NCBI GenBank assembly: GCA_947627715.1
Contig: CANQXK010000003.1
Location: 62,001 to 126,000, forward strand
Source of the DNA: an uncultured Oscillospiraceae bacterium
Lineage (GTDB): Bacteria > Bacillota > Clostridia > Oscillospirales > Oscillospiraceae
Reading direction: 5' to 3'
Length of the DNA stretch: 64,000 nucleotides
A program made the position numbers and the translations under genes. Within the stretch, counting starts at the first letter, position 1. Each line of letters starts with the position of its first letter. A model generated the notes under the pieces. The model did not search any database. It was not told the DNA's origin and saw only the letters and a program-made list of their open reading frames with translations. Positions 21,655 through 27,890 of the stretch are shown here, one piece after another.

Positions 21655-23565
21655 GTGTTTAAGCGTATTATAGCATTTTTGGTCGTTATTTCAAGCCTTT
21701 TTTCTTTTATGGCTTTTTCAGCTTTCGCTCTTGATGACGATTATTCCAGCGTTGAGACTGTTGGTTTTTGGGAACAGATTCTTCATGATGGCATTCTTAG
21801 CGGCCTTACTGATGCCTTTGATATTTTTTTGGGTACCTCTTTCAATGATACAAACTTTGTTAATAAGATTTCTGCTGGTCTCACGTCTTCTTATTGTCAT
21901 CTTTCTGATGACGGGTTTCATCATTGTTCAGGTGATGATCTCTTCTTAGAGGATGATAATGTTATGGGGCTTTGCTCTTTTTGTGCGGCTGCTTTTGATG
22001 TTGAGCTTGATGTTGTTTCTTTCATGAAAGAACGTTATGGCGGTACGTCTGGCGGTTTTTCCGGCCGTACTGGCTATGTTGAAAAACTTAAGGAGCAGCT
22101 CGGCACAACACAAATAACTAATGATGGTCATGTTATTTGTCCTGTTGAGTTATCTATTATTTATATGACGACTGGTTCCAATATTACATGGCGTGTATAC
22201 TCTTCCTCTGGTTCTGTAACTGATCGTGATATTACTTTTAGACCTCAAAAGGACGGTTTTCCTTCTCTTAATCCCAATTTTGACTTTTATCCTACTAGTA
22301 GCTCATCCTTAACTATTACTACTATGCAGTTTGGCTTTCTCTTTACTGTTCCAATAGATGGAATGTATTCTGATTCTTTTATTTCTCCTTCTGTTTCTTT
22401 AACTTGTAATGCAGTTGGTTCTGGGTATCCTACTCAATCTTTTCGTTTCGATCCTTCTAACTCCGTTTCTTTTCCAACTGGTGTTCAACGTCAAGGTTCA
22501 TCTCTCTATGTTTCATTTACATTTGACACTCTTCGTCTTCCTTCTTTTGTTTTTGCATCCTGTAATTTTTCCTATCCTATCATTGAATTGATCCCTTTTT
22601 CAAATTTTCTGGATGACGATTCTATTTCTCCCTCCACCCGTGCCAGTTCTTTCACCGGGGACATCGGCATCATCGGGGACAATGGCCAACTCACCAAGGT
22701 CGAAGGCGATCAGATCTTCAACGAGACCACCAATAACTACTACAACCCCACCACTGGTGACACCACCACTGTCACAGATTGGTTCTATGACTACTCCGAC
22801 CGCTCCTACCATCTGACTACCCAGGAGGGCGACACGGTCACTGTCACCTACGGCGACGAGAACATCACCATTGTGGAGGGCGGCACCACATATAACGTCT
22901 ACTACATCATGGAATCTCAACCCGGTTCCGGCAGCGGTGGTGGCGGCGATGCTCACGTCCACCAGTGGGGCGAACCTACGGACGTTACCCCCGCCACCTG
23001 CACCACTCCAGGCTCTGAGACTTACACCTGTTCTGAGTGCGGCGAGACGAAGACCACGCAGCTCCCCGCGCTGGGCCACAAGTGGAAGGTCAAACAGTCT
23101 GTACAGACCAAGTACGATGAAAACGGCGAACTCCTTCAGGAGGGCTACACCATCTATGAGTGCGAGACCTGCGGAGAGGAGTACAAGTCCTCAGACGGCA
23201 CTGGTCCGCCCGGAAGCGGCCAGGGCGGCGGCAGCTCAGGCAGCGGAAGCGAGGACAAATCCATATGGGACAAGCTGGGCGATCTCTTAGGTACTCTCGG
23301 CAACGGCGCTCTTGGCCTTATCGGGTCTCTGATCAGCAAGCTTTTAGACGGCCTCATCTCCCTGGCCGAACTGATCGCCGAAAAGCTTGTCGCTGTGGTC
23401 GATGTCGTCCTCAACATCTTCGACGTCATTCCCAGCCTGTTCTCCGGCTTTTTGGACTTCCTTTCCGCCGTCTTCCCGTTCCTCCCGTCTGAGATCATGC
23501 TGCTCCTCACCTTCGGTATAGCTGCCATCGTATTCATCGGTATCATAAAGGCGGTGAGACGGTAA
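21655..23565 (+). CDS. pIII-like minor coat / adsorption protein
   Basis: 636 residues from GTG 21655 behind GAGGTGA. The signal peptide is about 1-25 (KRIIAFLVVISSLFSFMAFSAFA). A large extracellular beta-rich domain (about 26-325) is encoded by AT-rich DNA, while the rest is GC-rich. Then come a Thr/Asn/Tyr-rich stretch, a Gly-rich linker (GSGSGGGGDAHVHQW), a zinc-ribbon-like block (HQWGEPTDVTPATC ... CSECGETKTTQLPALGHKW, with another CETCGEEY), a second Gly/Ser linker, and a C-terminal membrane anchor (FPFLPSEIMLLLTFGIAAIVFIGIIKAVRR). Signal peptide, glycine linkers and C-terminal anchor are the plan of filamentous-phage pIII. Confidence 0.65.
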   Translation: MFKRIIAFLVVISSLFSFMAFSAFALDDDYSSVETVGFWEQILHDGILSGLTDAFDIFLGTSFNDTNFVNKISAGLTSSYCHLSDDGFHHCSGDDLFLEDDNVMGLCSFCAAAFDVELDVVSFMKERYGGTSGGFSGRTGYVEKLKEQLGTTQITNDGHVICPVELSIIYMTTGSNITWRVYSSSGSVTDRDITFRPQKDGFPSLNPNFDFYPTSSSSLTITTMQFGFLFTVPIDGMYSDSFISPSVSLTCNAVGSGYPTQSFRFDPSNSVSFPTGVQRQGSSLYVSFTFDTLRLPSFVFASCNFSYPIIELIPFSNFLDDDSISPSTRASSFTGDIGIIGDNGQLTKVEGDQIFNETTNNYYNPTTGDTTTVTDWFYDYSDRSYHLTTQEGDTVTVTYGDENITIVEGGTTYNVYYIMESQPGSGSGGGGDAHVHQWGEPTDVTPATCTTPGSETYTCSECGETKTTQLPALGHKWKVKQSVQTKYDENGELLQEGYTIYECETCGEEYKSSDGTGPPGSGQGGGSSGSGSEDKSIWDKLGDLLGTLGNGALGLIGSLISKLLDGLISLAELIAEKLVAVVDVVLNIFDVIPSLFSGFLDFLSAVFPFLPSEIMLLLTFGIAAIVFIGIIKAVRR

Positions 23566-23723
23566 TGGAATATTTCGCTAAGCTGCTCTCCGGCACCCTG
23601 TCCCTGTTCAAGCTCCCCGTCACCATATTCGGCTTTACCTTCTCTTTCTGGGAAGTCTTTTGCTTTGTCATCGTTGCCGGAATCATCGCTTACATCATAG
23701 GAGGTCTTTTCAGTGGAAACTAA
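23565..23723 (+). CDS. Small membrane protein, inovirus minor-coat candidate
   Basis: 52 residues (MEYFAKLLSGTLSLFKLPVT, then FTFSFWEVFCFVIVAGIIAYIIGGLFSGN) with one membrane segment at about 30-49. The start overlaps the stop of the pIII-like gene (TAATG), and the end overlaps the next gene, so it belongs to the same translational unit, like gVI/gIX-type minor coat genes. Confidence 0.55.
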   Translation: MEYFAKLLSGTLSLFKLPVTIFGFTFSFWEVFCFVIVAGIIAYIIGGLFSGN

Positions 23724-23916
23724 TGAATCTTTATCTCAGGTCCCCGAAGAGGTGACGGGTGAGCTTGTGGAGCTTACCGAGGATTCCCGGCCCTTTCTCA
23801 CCACGCCCTTTGCGGAGTACACCGTCACCGAGGGACTTCTTCTTGCTGTACTTCTCTGCCTCTTCTTCTCCGCGCTGGTCAGGATCATAAAGGAGGGATT
23901 CTATTGGCTGCTGTGA
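23713..23916 (+). CDS. Small membrane protein with acidic N-terminus
   Basis: 67 residues from GTG 23713 behind GGAGG (23700-23704). The first 42 residues are acidic and the C-terminus is a membrane helix (GLLLAVLLCLFFSALVRIIKEGFYWLL). The cytoplasmic/extracellular split resembles small phage assembly proteins. It overlaps both neighbours. Confidence 0.55.
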   Translation: METNESLSQVPEEVTGELVELTEDSRPFLTTPFAEYTVTEGLLLAVLLCLFFSALVRIIKEGFYWLL

Positions 23917-24083
23917 TTGCTGAGTTCTTCTCCGTCATCGGCGTTGACCTGCTCCCGCCCTCCACCATGGGAGAGCTTATTCCTTATCTCCTTACCGTCT
24001 TCATCGGTATCGTCCTTGTCTCCGGCGTCTTCCGTGTCATCGGCAAGCTCCTTGAGACGCTGCTGAGCATTAGAAGGTGGTAA
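23904..24083 (+). CDS. Small membrane protein upstream of zot
   Basis: 59 residues from TTG 23904 behind AAGGAGGG (23889-23896). A single membrane segment (LIPYLLTVFIGIVLVSGVFRVIG, about 25-47) is followed by a basic tail (LLSIRRW). It lies directly in front of the Zot gene, the usual place of the gVI-like protein in inoviruses. Assignment is by position. Confidence 0.55.
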   Translation: MAAVIAEFFSVIGVDLLPPSTMGELIPYLLTVFIGIVLVSGVFRVIGKLLETLLSIRRW

Positions 24084-24086
24084 CGT

Positions 24087-24986
24087 ATGAAGGTCATAAT
24101 ACCCATTGCCTTCCTGGCTTTCCTTGCCCTGTTCCCCTCCTTCCGCTGTGCCGTGTTCCACCCCGTCAAGGTCATCTACAACGGCGCCGTGGATCTCTGC
24201 CACTACTTCCGGCACCGGGAGTATAACCTTTACCGCACCGGCGAGCTGGTGGCCTACACCGGCCTCTTTGGCAAAGGAAAGACCCTTTCAGCCGTCCACC
24301 GTGTGGTAACGGCATATAAGCGGTACAACGGCAAAAAGGTATGGTGTCCCCGGCGCAAGAAACTCGTCACCCAGCGGGTCAACGTGATCTCCAACGTCCA
24401 TCTGAATATCCCCTATGAGGACTTCAAGACGCTCCAACAGGTCGTCTACGCCGCCCGGAACAGCAGGGAATACGACGACGAGCATGACACTCTCACCGTC
24501 ACCCTTGTGCTGGGCGACGAATTCAGCGTTCAGATGAACAGCCGGAACTTCAAGACCAACATTGACCCGCTGTTTCTCAATACTATCCTGACGTGCCGGC
24601 ATTATTACATAAGTCTCTACTACACCGCCCAGCGCTTCGGTCACGTGGACGCGCTTCTCCGTCAGGTGACAAGCTGCGTCATAGACTGCGACAAGCTGTG
24701 GCGTTTCCAGCGGCTCAAAAAATACGACGCCTGGGATCTGGAGAACGCCACCAGCACCCAATTTGTAAAGCCCATCCACGTCGGCTGCTGGTTTGTCACT
24801 AACGCGGACTATGAGGCTTACGATACCCTCGCTTGCGTCGGCAATCTGGAGAAATCCTTCAAGGATGGCGACATGATCACCGAGGAGGAGATCCTCAAGC
24901 TCCGCCAGAACACCGCCGACGCCAATATGGACGCCGTCAACCACCCCTCCAAGCGCTGGCTTCGGAGGCAGAGAAAGAAGGTATGA
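24087..24986 (+). CDS. zot: Zot/pI-family phage assembly ATPase
   Basis: 299 residues. Walker A GLFGKGKT (59-66) and Walker B TVTLVLGDEF (about 137-146) are the hallmarks of the Zot/gene I ATPase, the most diagnostic inovirus gene. The sequence SNVHLNIPY (about 102-110) and SRNFKTNIDPLFLNTILTCRHY (about 152-173, the R-finger-like region) also fit. The membrane segment is N-terminal (IIPIAFLAFLALF) instead of the C-terminal anchor of M13 pI. It drives extrusion of the virion through the cell membrane. Confidence 0.85.
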   Translation: MKVIIPIAFLAFLALFPSFRCAVFHPVKVIYNGAVDLCHYFRHREYNLYRTGELVAYTGLFGKGKTLSAVHRVVTAYKRYNGKKVWCPRRKKLVTQRVNVISNVHLNIPYEDFKTLQQVVYAARNSREYDDEHDTLTVTLVLGDEFSVQMNSRNFKTNIDPLFLNTILTCRHYYISLYYTAQRFGHVDALLRQVTSCVIDCDKLWRFQRLKKYDAWDLENATSTQFVKPIHVGCWFVTNADYEAYDTLACVGNLEKSFKDGDMITEEEILKLRQNTADANMDAVNHPSKRWLRRQRKKV

Positions 24987-25216
24987 ATATGACCAAAACA
25001 CACCGTATCGTTGTTAAGCTGCCGGATTCCGTCTATGCCGACCTGCAAAGCTTCAAGCGCGACCGATCTTTCAATACCGACAGTACTTCCGTCATGAGCC
25101 TCGTGGTCCGGGGCCTCTATGATTGGAATCTCAGGAAGTGTAATACAAACGTACAAGCCGGCGCCGGCTGCTGCGGATCTCCTTGTGTTACAACCTCCCC
25201 ACCTCCCTCGGCGTAA
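24983..25216 (+). CDS. Small ribbon-helix-helix-like protein
   Basis: 77 residues, with the start overlapping the zot stop (ATGA). The N-terminal part (HRIVVKLPDSVYADLQSFKRDRSFNTDSTSVMSLVVRGLYDWNLRK) has the form of a CopG-type RHH protein. The tail (residues 50-77) runs through a hairpin and into the 3' end of the convergent transposase gene and may be an extension created by the transposase insertion. Confidence 0.5.
   Translation: MNMTKTHRIVVKLPDSVYADLQSFKRDRSFNTDSTSVMSLVVRGLYDWNLRKCNTNVQAGAGCCGSPCVTTSPPPSA
25140..25191. repeat. GTAACACA-family inverted repeat 2
   Basis: GTAATACAA (25140-25148) and TTGTGTTAC (25183-25191) pair with one mismatch; the loop contains the palindrome AGCCGGCGCCGGCT. 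It lies at one end of the transposase gene. Confidence 0.65.
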
Positions 25217-26219
25217 GCCACCCTAAAGATTTACGCGGATAGTCATTCATCCAGTCCTGGATCTCGGCTATCCGCTTTTTTGTTACCCTTGTAAAGTCTG
25301 TGCCCTTCGGCAGGAATCTTCTGATCATACGGTTGTGGTTCTCGTTGGCGCCCTTCTCATACGGCGCTCCGGCGTGGGTGTACCACACGTCAAACCGTTT
25401 CCCGCCGAAGACGGACTTCACAAGCTCCTCATACTCCATGAACTCCGACCCGTTGTCCAGGGTGACACTCTGGAATTTTTCCCGGAAGGAACTCTTGCCC
25501 AAGCTTCTCTCTATCCGGTCGAAAGCTCTTCGCACCGTCACTGCTTTCCTGTCCGGCAGCTTGATGATCATCTCCTCTCGCTTTACCCGTTCGGTCAAGG
25601 TGAGCAGTACCGGCGAGGACCCTTTACGCCCCACGATCAAATCTCCCTCCCAGTGTCCCAACACGGAGCGATCACCTATCCACTCCGGCCGCTTCTCTAT
25701 ACTCGGAAGGTCCTTATGCGCCACCTTCGGCGCGGCCCTCTTTTGCCTTGGCGCCCGTTTCGTCTTCTCCCACAGGTCATCGTTGTTCATGCGAAGGAAA
25801 AAGCCCTTGTCTATGTAGCTGTAAACTGTCTGTACTGAGAGCCTGGTGGTGTACCCCGCCTTCCTGGCCTCCTCCAGCGCCGCCGCTGGCGAATACCTCT
25901 CAAGCTTCATTTTCTTGTCCAGAAACTCAGCGTATTCACGGTCTTTCCCGATCTTTAGCGGCCTTCCTTTATTCCTCTGCCGTTTCTCGAATATGTCCTG
26001 CCCTTTGGCGGCTGAGTACCTGGGTATGTCCTTGTATCCCACCGTGTGCAGGTATGTCCCGCGCCGGATCTCGTTGTATATGGTCTGGACCGTGAACCCC
26101 AACTCCCGCGCGGCCTCCGTGGGCTTCACCTTCGCCGCCAGCATTCCCTCCAGTTTGTACCGCTCCTGTTCCGTCATGTAATGCTGTTTTTTCGTCATAA
26201 CCCCGCGCTCCTTCGCCAC
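25188..26219 (-). CDS. IS30-family DDE transposase
   Basis: 343 residues, intact. N-terminal HTH (MTEQERYKLEGMLAAKVKPTEAARELGFTVQTIYNEIRRGTY), a second HTH region (YSPAAALEEARKAG ... LSVQTVYSYID), then the DDE triad: D in GHWEGDLIVG, D in TLDNGSEFMEYEEL and E in APYEKGANENHNRMIRRFLPKG. It is flanked by 11-bp inverted repeats TTGTGTTACAA (25183-25193) and TTGTAACACAA (26245-26255). IS30-type transposases occur as phage genes in Spiroplasma filamentous viruses, so this may be the phage recombinase and not a random insertion. Confidence 0.9.
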   Translation of the reverse strand: MAKERGVMTKKQHYMTEQERYKLEGMLAAKVKPTEAARELGFTVQTIYNEIRRGTYLHTVGYKDIPRYSAAKGQDIFEKRQRNKGRPLKIGKDREYAEFLDKKMKLERYSPAAALEEARKAGYTTRLSVQTVYSYIDKGFFLRMNNDDLWEKTKRAPRQKRAAPKVAHKDLPSIEKRPEWIGDRSVLGHWEGDLIVGRKGSSPVLLTLTERVKREEMIIKLPDRKAVTVRRAFDRIERSLGKSSFREKFQSVTLDNGSEFMEYEELVKSVFGGKRFDVWYTHAGAPYEKGANENHNRMIRRFLPKGTDFTRVTKKRIAEIQDWMNDYPRKSLGWLTPREVGRL

Positions 26220-26246
26220 GTTAAGTAACTGACCTTAAACCGCATT

Positions 26247-26309
26247 GTAACACAAAATGGGGGAGCTGCGGAGCTGATCTAAACCGGCTCCAGCTCCCCT
26301 TTGTGTTAC
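26247..26309. repeat. GTAACACA-family inverted repeat 3
   Basis: GTAACACAAA (26247-26256) and TTTGTGTTAC (26300-26309) form the outer stem. GGGGAGCTG/CAGCTCCCC and GGAGC/GGCTC continue it inward after a 3-base bulge. It lies between the transposase start and the next minus-strand gene's stop, and could end transcription of the latter. Confidence 0.75.
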
Positions 26310-26581
26310 GCTCTATCCAGCTGCCATTTGGTATTCGTCAGGATCTGAATGACCCTCTGCAGCTCCGCTGCCTGCTTCCGTTTTTCCGCCAATACTTTCT
26401 CCATCGTCTGGAGTTCCTTCCTCATCTCCTGTACCCGCTTTATCGTCTCCGGCTCCTCAAACACGCACCGCCGTATAAGCCCCTCGTACTTCTCCGTGAA
26501 CGTCTCCCCGACCCGCGCCTCGATGACTTCCATAAGCTCGTCAGATAAGCGTATGGAGCGAATGTTCGTTTTCCCTGCCAT
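26306..26581 (-). CDS. RHH/coiled-coil DNA-binding protein of the prophage
   Basis: 91 residues. The N-terminus (NIRSIRLSDELMEVIEARVGETFTEKYEGLIRRCVF, about 6-41) is a ribbon-helix-helix-like dimerisation/DNA-binding region, followed by a long coiled coil (EPETIKRVQEMRKELQTMEKVLAEKRKQAAELQRVIQIL). It is transcribed opposite to the structural operon and next to the non-coding region, where inoviruses often carry their repressor. Function inferred. Confidence 0.55.
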   Translation of the reverse strand: MAGKTNIRSIRLSDELMEVIEARVGETFTEKYEGLIRRCVFEEPETIKRVQEMRKELQTMEKVLAEKRKQAAELQRVIQILTNTKWQLDRA

Positions 26582-26939
26582 GCCAAAGCCCCTTTCCCCG
26601 GCAGTGCCGGTCCCATGATGATAAGTGTGTTGCGACGGAAATCGCCGAGCGATTTCTTGCTCACGTCCTGCATGGAGCTGCGGGGTGTGTCAAGGGGACC
26701 GTGGAATAAATGCCAGTGCGCACACTGGCTTTTATGCCGCGAAAGCCCCTTTACACGCCTGCGGCTCCATGCTACCCGCTTCCCGCAACACGCTGCACGG
26801 TGCTTCTGAGTCGGAGCATGAAAAAATGTGTTACGCCCGCGGCAAGGCTTTAGCCTCGCGGGCGTAACACATTTCCCGCCGCCTGGCATCGACCCAGGCT
26901 TTACTTTTGCGTTACACGCCTATCTTTTCTTCCTGTTTT
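26582..26939. other. Inovirus intergenic region: hairpins, candidate origin and packaging signal
   Basis: No supported gene. It contains GAAATCGC-cga-GCGATTTC (26638-26656), GCCAGTG-cgca-CACTGGC (26712-26729), the long hairpin at 26824-26874, and CCTGG/CCAGG nearby. Filamentous phages keep the plus and minus origins and the packaging hairpin in one such region. Which hairpin does what cannot be told here. Confidence 0.55.
26824..26874. repeat. GTAACACA-family inverted repeat 4, long perfect hairpin
   Basis: An 18-bp perfect stem starting AAATGTGTTACGCCCGCG (26824-26841) pairs with 26857-26874. An inner AGGCT/AGCCT hairpin is offset by a 3-base bulge. It is the longest stem in the prophage and the best packaging-signal candidate. 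Confidence 0.8.
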
Positions 26940-27890
26940 TCAATCTTTTCCCTTATTTTTAAAAATTCTTCTTGACATTTGCCCCATTTTTATCATGTCC
27001 GCCCGCGTGACAGGCGCGGTCAGCGTGAGAAGCTCTTTTTTCACCGGCTCCCGGAAGGTGAGCCGCCCGGCGTGGAGCAGATGCGCCTCAAGCCCCAACT
27101 TGTCCGACAGCGACAGCGACTCCGGGCTTCCGTAGAGCCTGTCCCCCAGCACCGGCGCGCCGAGGCTGGCGCAGTGTACGCGGATCTGATGGGTCCGCCC
27201 TGTTTTCAGGGAGAGCCGGACCTCCGACACCGTCCGGCCGAGGACGTCCGCCGTCTGAACGGTCTCATATTCCGTCACCGCCGGCTTCCCGGACGGGGCC
27301 GTCACGCGCCGCTGAGACCCCGCCTGTTCCCGCTCAATGGGCAGGGAGATGACGCCGCGCCTCTCCGGCAGAACGCCGCACAGATAGGCGGTGTAGACCT
27401 TCTCCGCCTCCCGCTCCCGCAGGGCCGAGGCCGCCAGCGTGCCGAAGTGCGCGTTTTTGGCGAACAGCACCACCCCGGACGTGTCCCGGTCGAGCCGATT
27501 TACCGCATGTACGGACGGGGACCCGGCGCTCTCCGCAAGGTACCCCGCCGCGAAGTTGGCCAACGTCCCGGTGTACTTCCCCCTTGAGGGGTGGGTCAGA
27601 AGCCCCGCCGGCTTGTTCACCGCCAGCAGGGCCTCGTTTTCAAATAAAATATCCAGAGGCCCCCGCTCCGCCGGGAACTCCGGCTCCGGCTCTGCGGCGT
27701 CAAGAGAGACGGTCACCAGCTGCCCCGGCCTCACCCGGTAGTCCATGAACACCGGCTCGCCGTCCGCCGCCACCGCGCCGGCCCGCTTCAGGAGCTTTAT
27801 CTGCCGGGCCGACAGCTTCAGATCGCCTTTCAGAATGTTGTAAACGCGCCGCCCGCCGTCTTTTTCGCCCGCCAGGTACGTAAGCCTCAT
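26940..27890 (-). CDS. RluA-family pseudouridine synthase with phage-derived C-terminus
   Basis: 316 residues. An S4-like N-terminal part (LSARQIKLLKRAGAVAADGEPVFMDYRVRPGQLV) is followed by the catalytic domain with the RluA signature HAVNRLDRDTSGVVLFAKN (catalytic Asp) and RTHQIRVH. It modifies uridine in rRNA or tRNA; the exact site is unknown. The last residues after MIKMG (QMSRRIFKNKGKD) come from the prophage; the original end EFFKNFY is left behind at 19120-19100. It overlaps the murF stop by 4 bp. Confidence 0.9.
   Translation of the reverse strand: MRLTYLAGEKDGGRRVYNILKGDLKLSARQIKLLKRAGAVAADGEPVFMDYRVRPGQLVTVSLDAAEPEPEFPAERGPLDILFENEALLAVNKPAGLLTHPSRGKYTGTLANFAAGYLAESAGSPSVHAVNRLDRDTSGVVLFAKNAHFGTLAASALREREAEKVYTAYLCGVLPERRGVISLPIEREQAGSQRRVTAPSGKPAVTEYETVQTADVLGRTVSEVRLSLKTGRTHQIRVHCASLGAPVLGDRLYGSPESLSLSDKLGLEAHLLHAGRLTFREPVKKELLTLTAPVTRADMIKMGQMSRRIFKNKGKD
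26982..26997. repeat. Right end of inovirus prophage (16-bp att core)
   Basis: Exact copy of 19121-19136. It lies inside the 3' end of the pseudouridine synthase gene and encodes MIKMG on the minus strand; everything downstream of it in that reading frame is phage DNA. Confidence 0.75.

Larger units (their letters stand above)
19121..26997. mobile_element. Inovirus (filamentous phage) prophage, about 7.86 kb, apparently complete
   Basis: Between 16-bp direct repeats lie, in typical inovirus order: a small beta-rich protein (candidate ssDNA-binding), a Rep initiator, two roughly 50-residue coat-like proteins, a large secreted protein with Gly-rich linkers and C-terminal anchor (pIII-like), three small membrane proteins, a Zot/pI assembly ATPase, RHH proteins, an IS30-type transposase, and a hairpin-rich non-coding region. 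Excised length would be 7861 bp, normal for inoviruses. No secretin (pIV) is encoded, consistent with a single-membrane host. The viral identity rests mainly on Zot plus Rep plus gene sizes and order. Confidence 0.85.

Noticed and set aside
24087..24986. Zot as a bacterial enterotoxin
   Set aside because: Context and Walker motifs point to the phage assembly ATPase; the C-terminal toxin peptide region of Vibrio Zot is not seen.
26625..26867. Short open frames in the inovirus intergenic region
   Set aside because: They run through several hairpins, lack ribosome binding sites and have no sensible composition.
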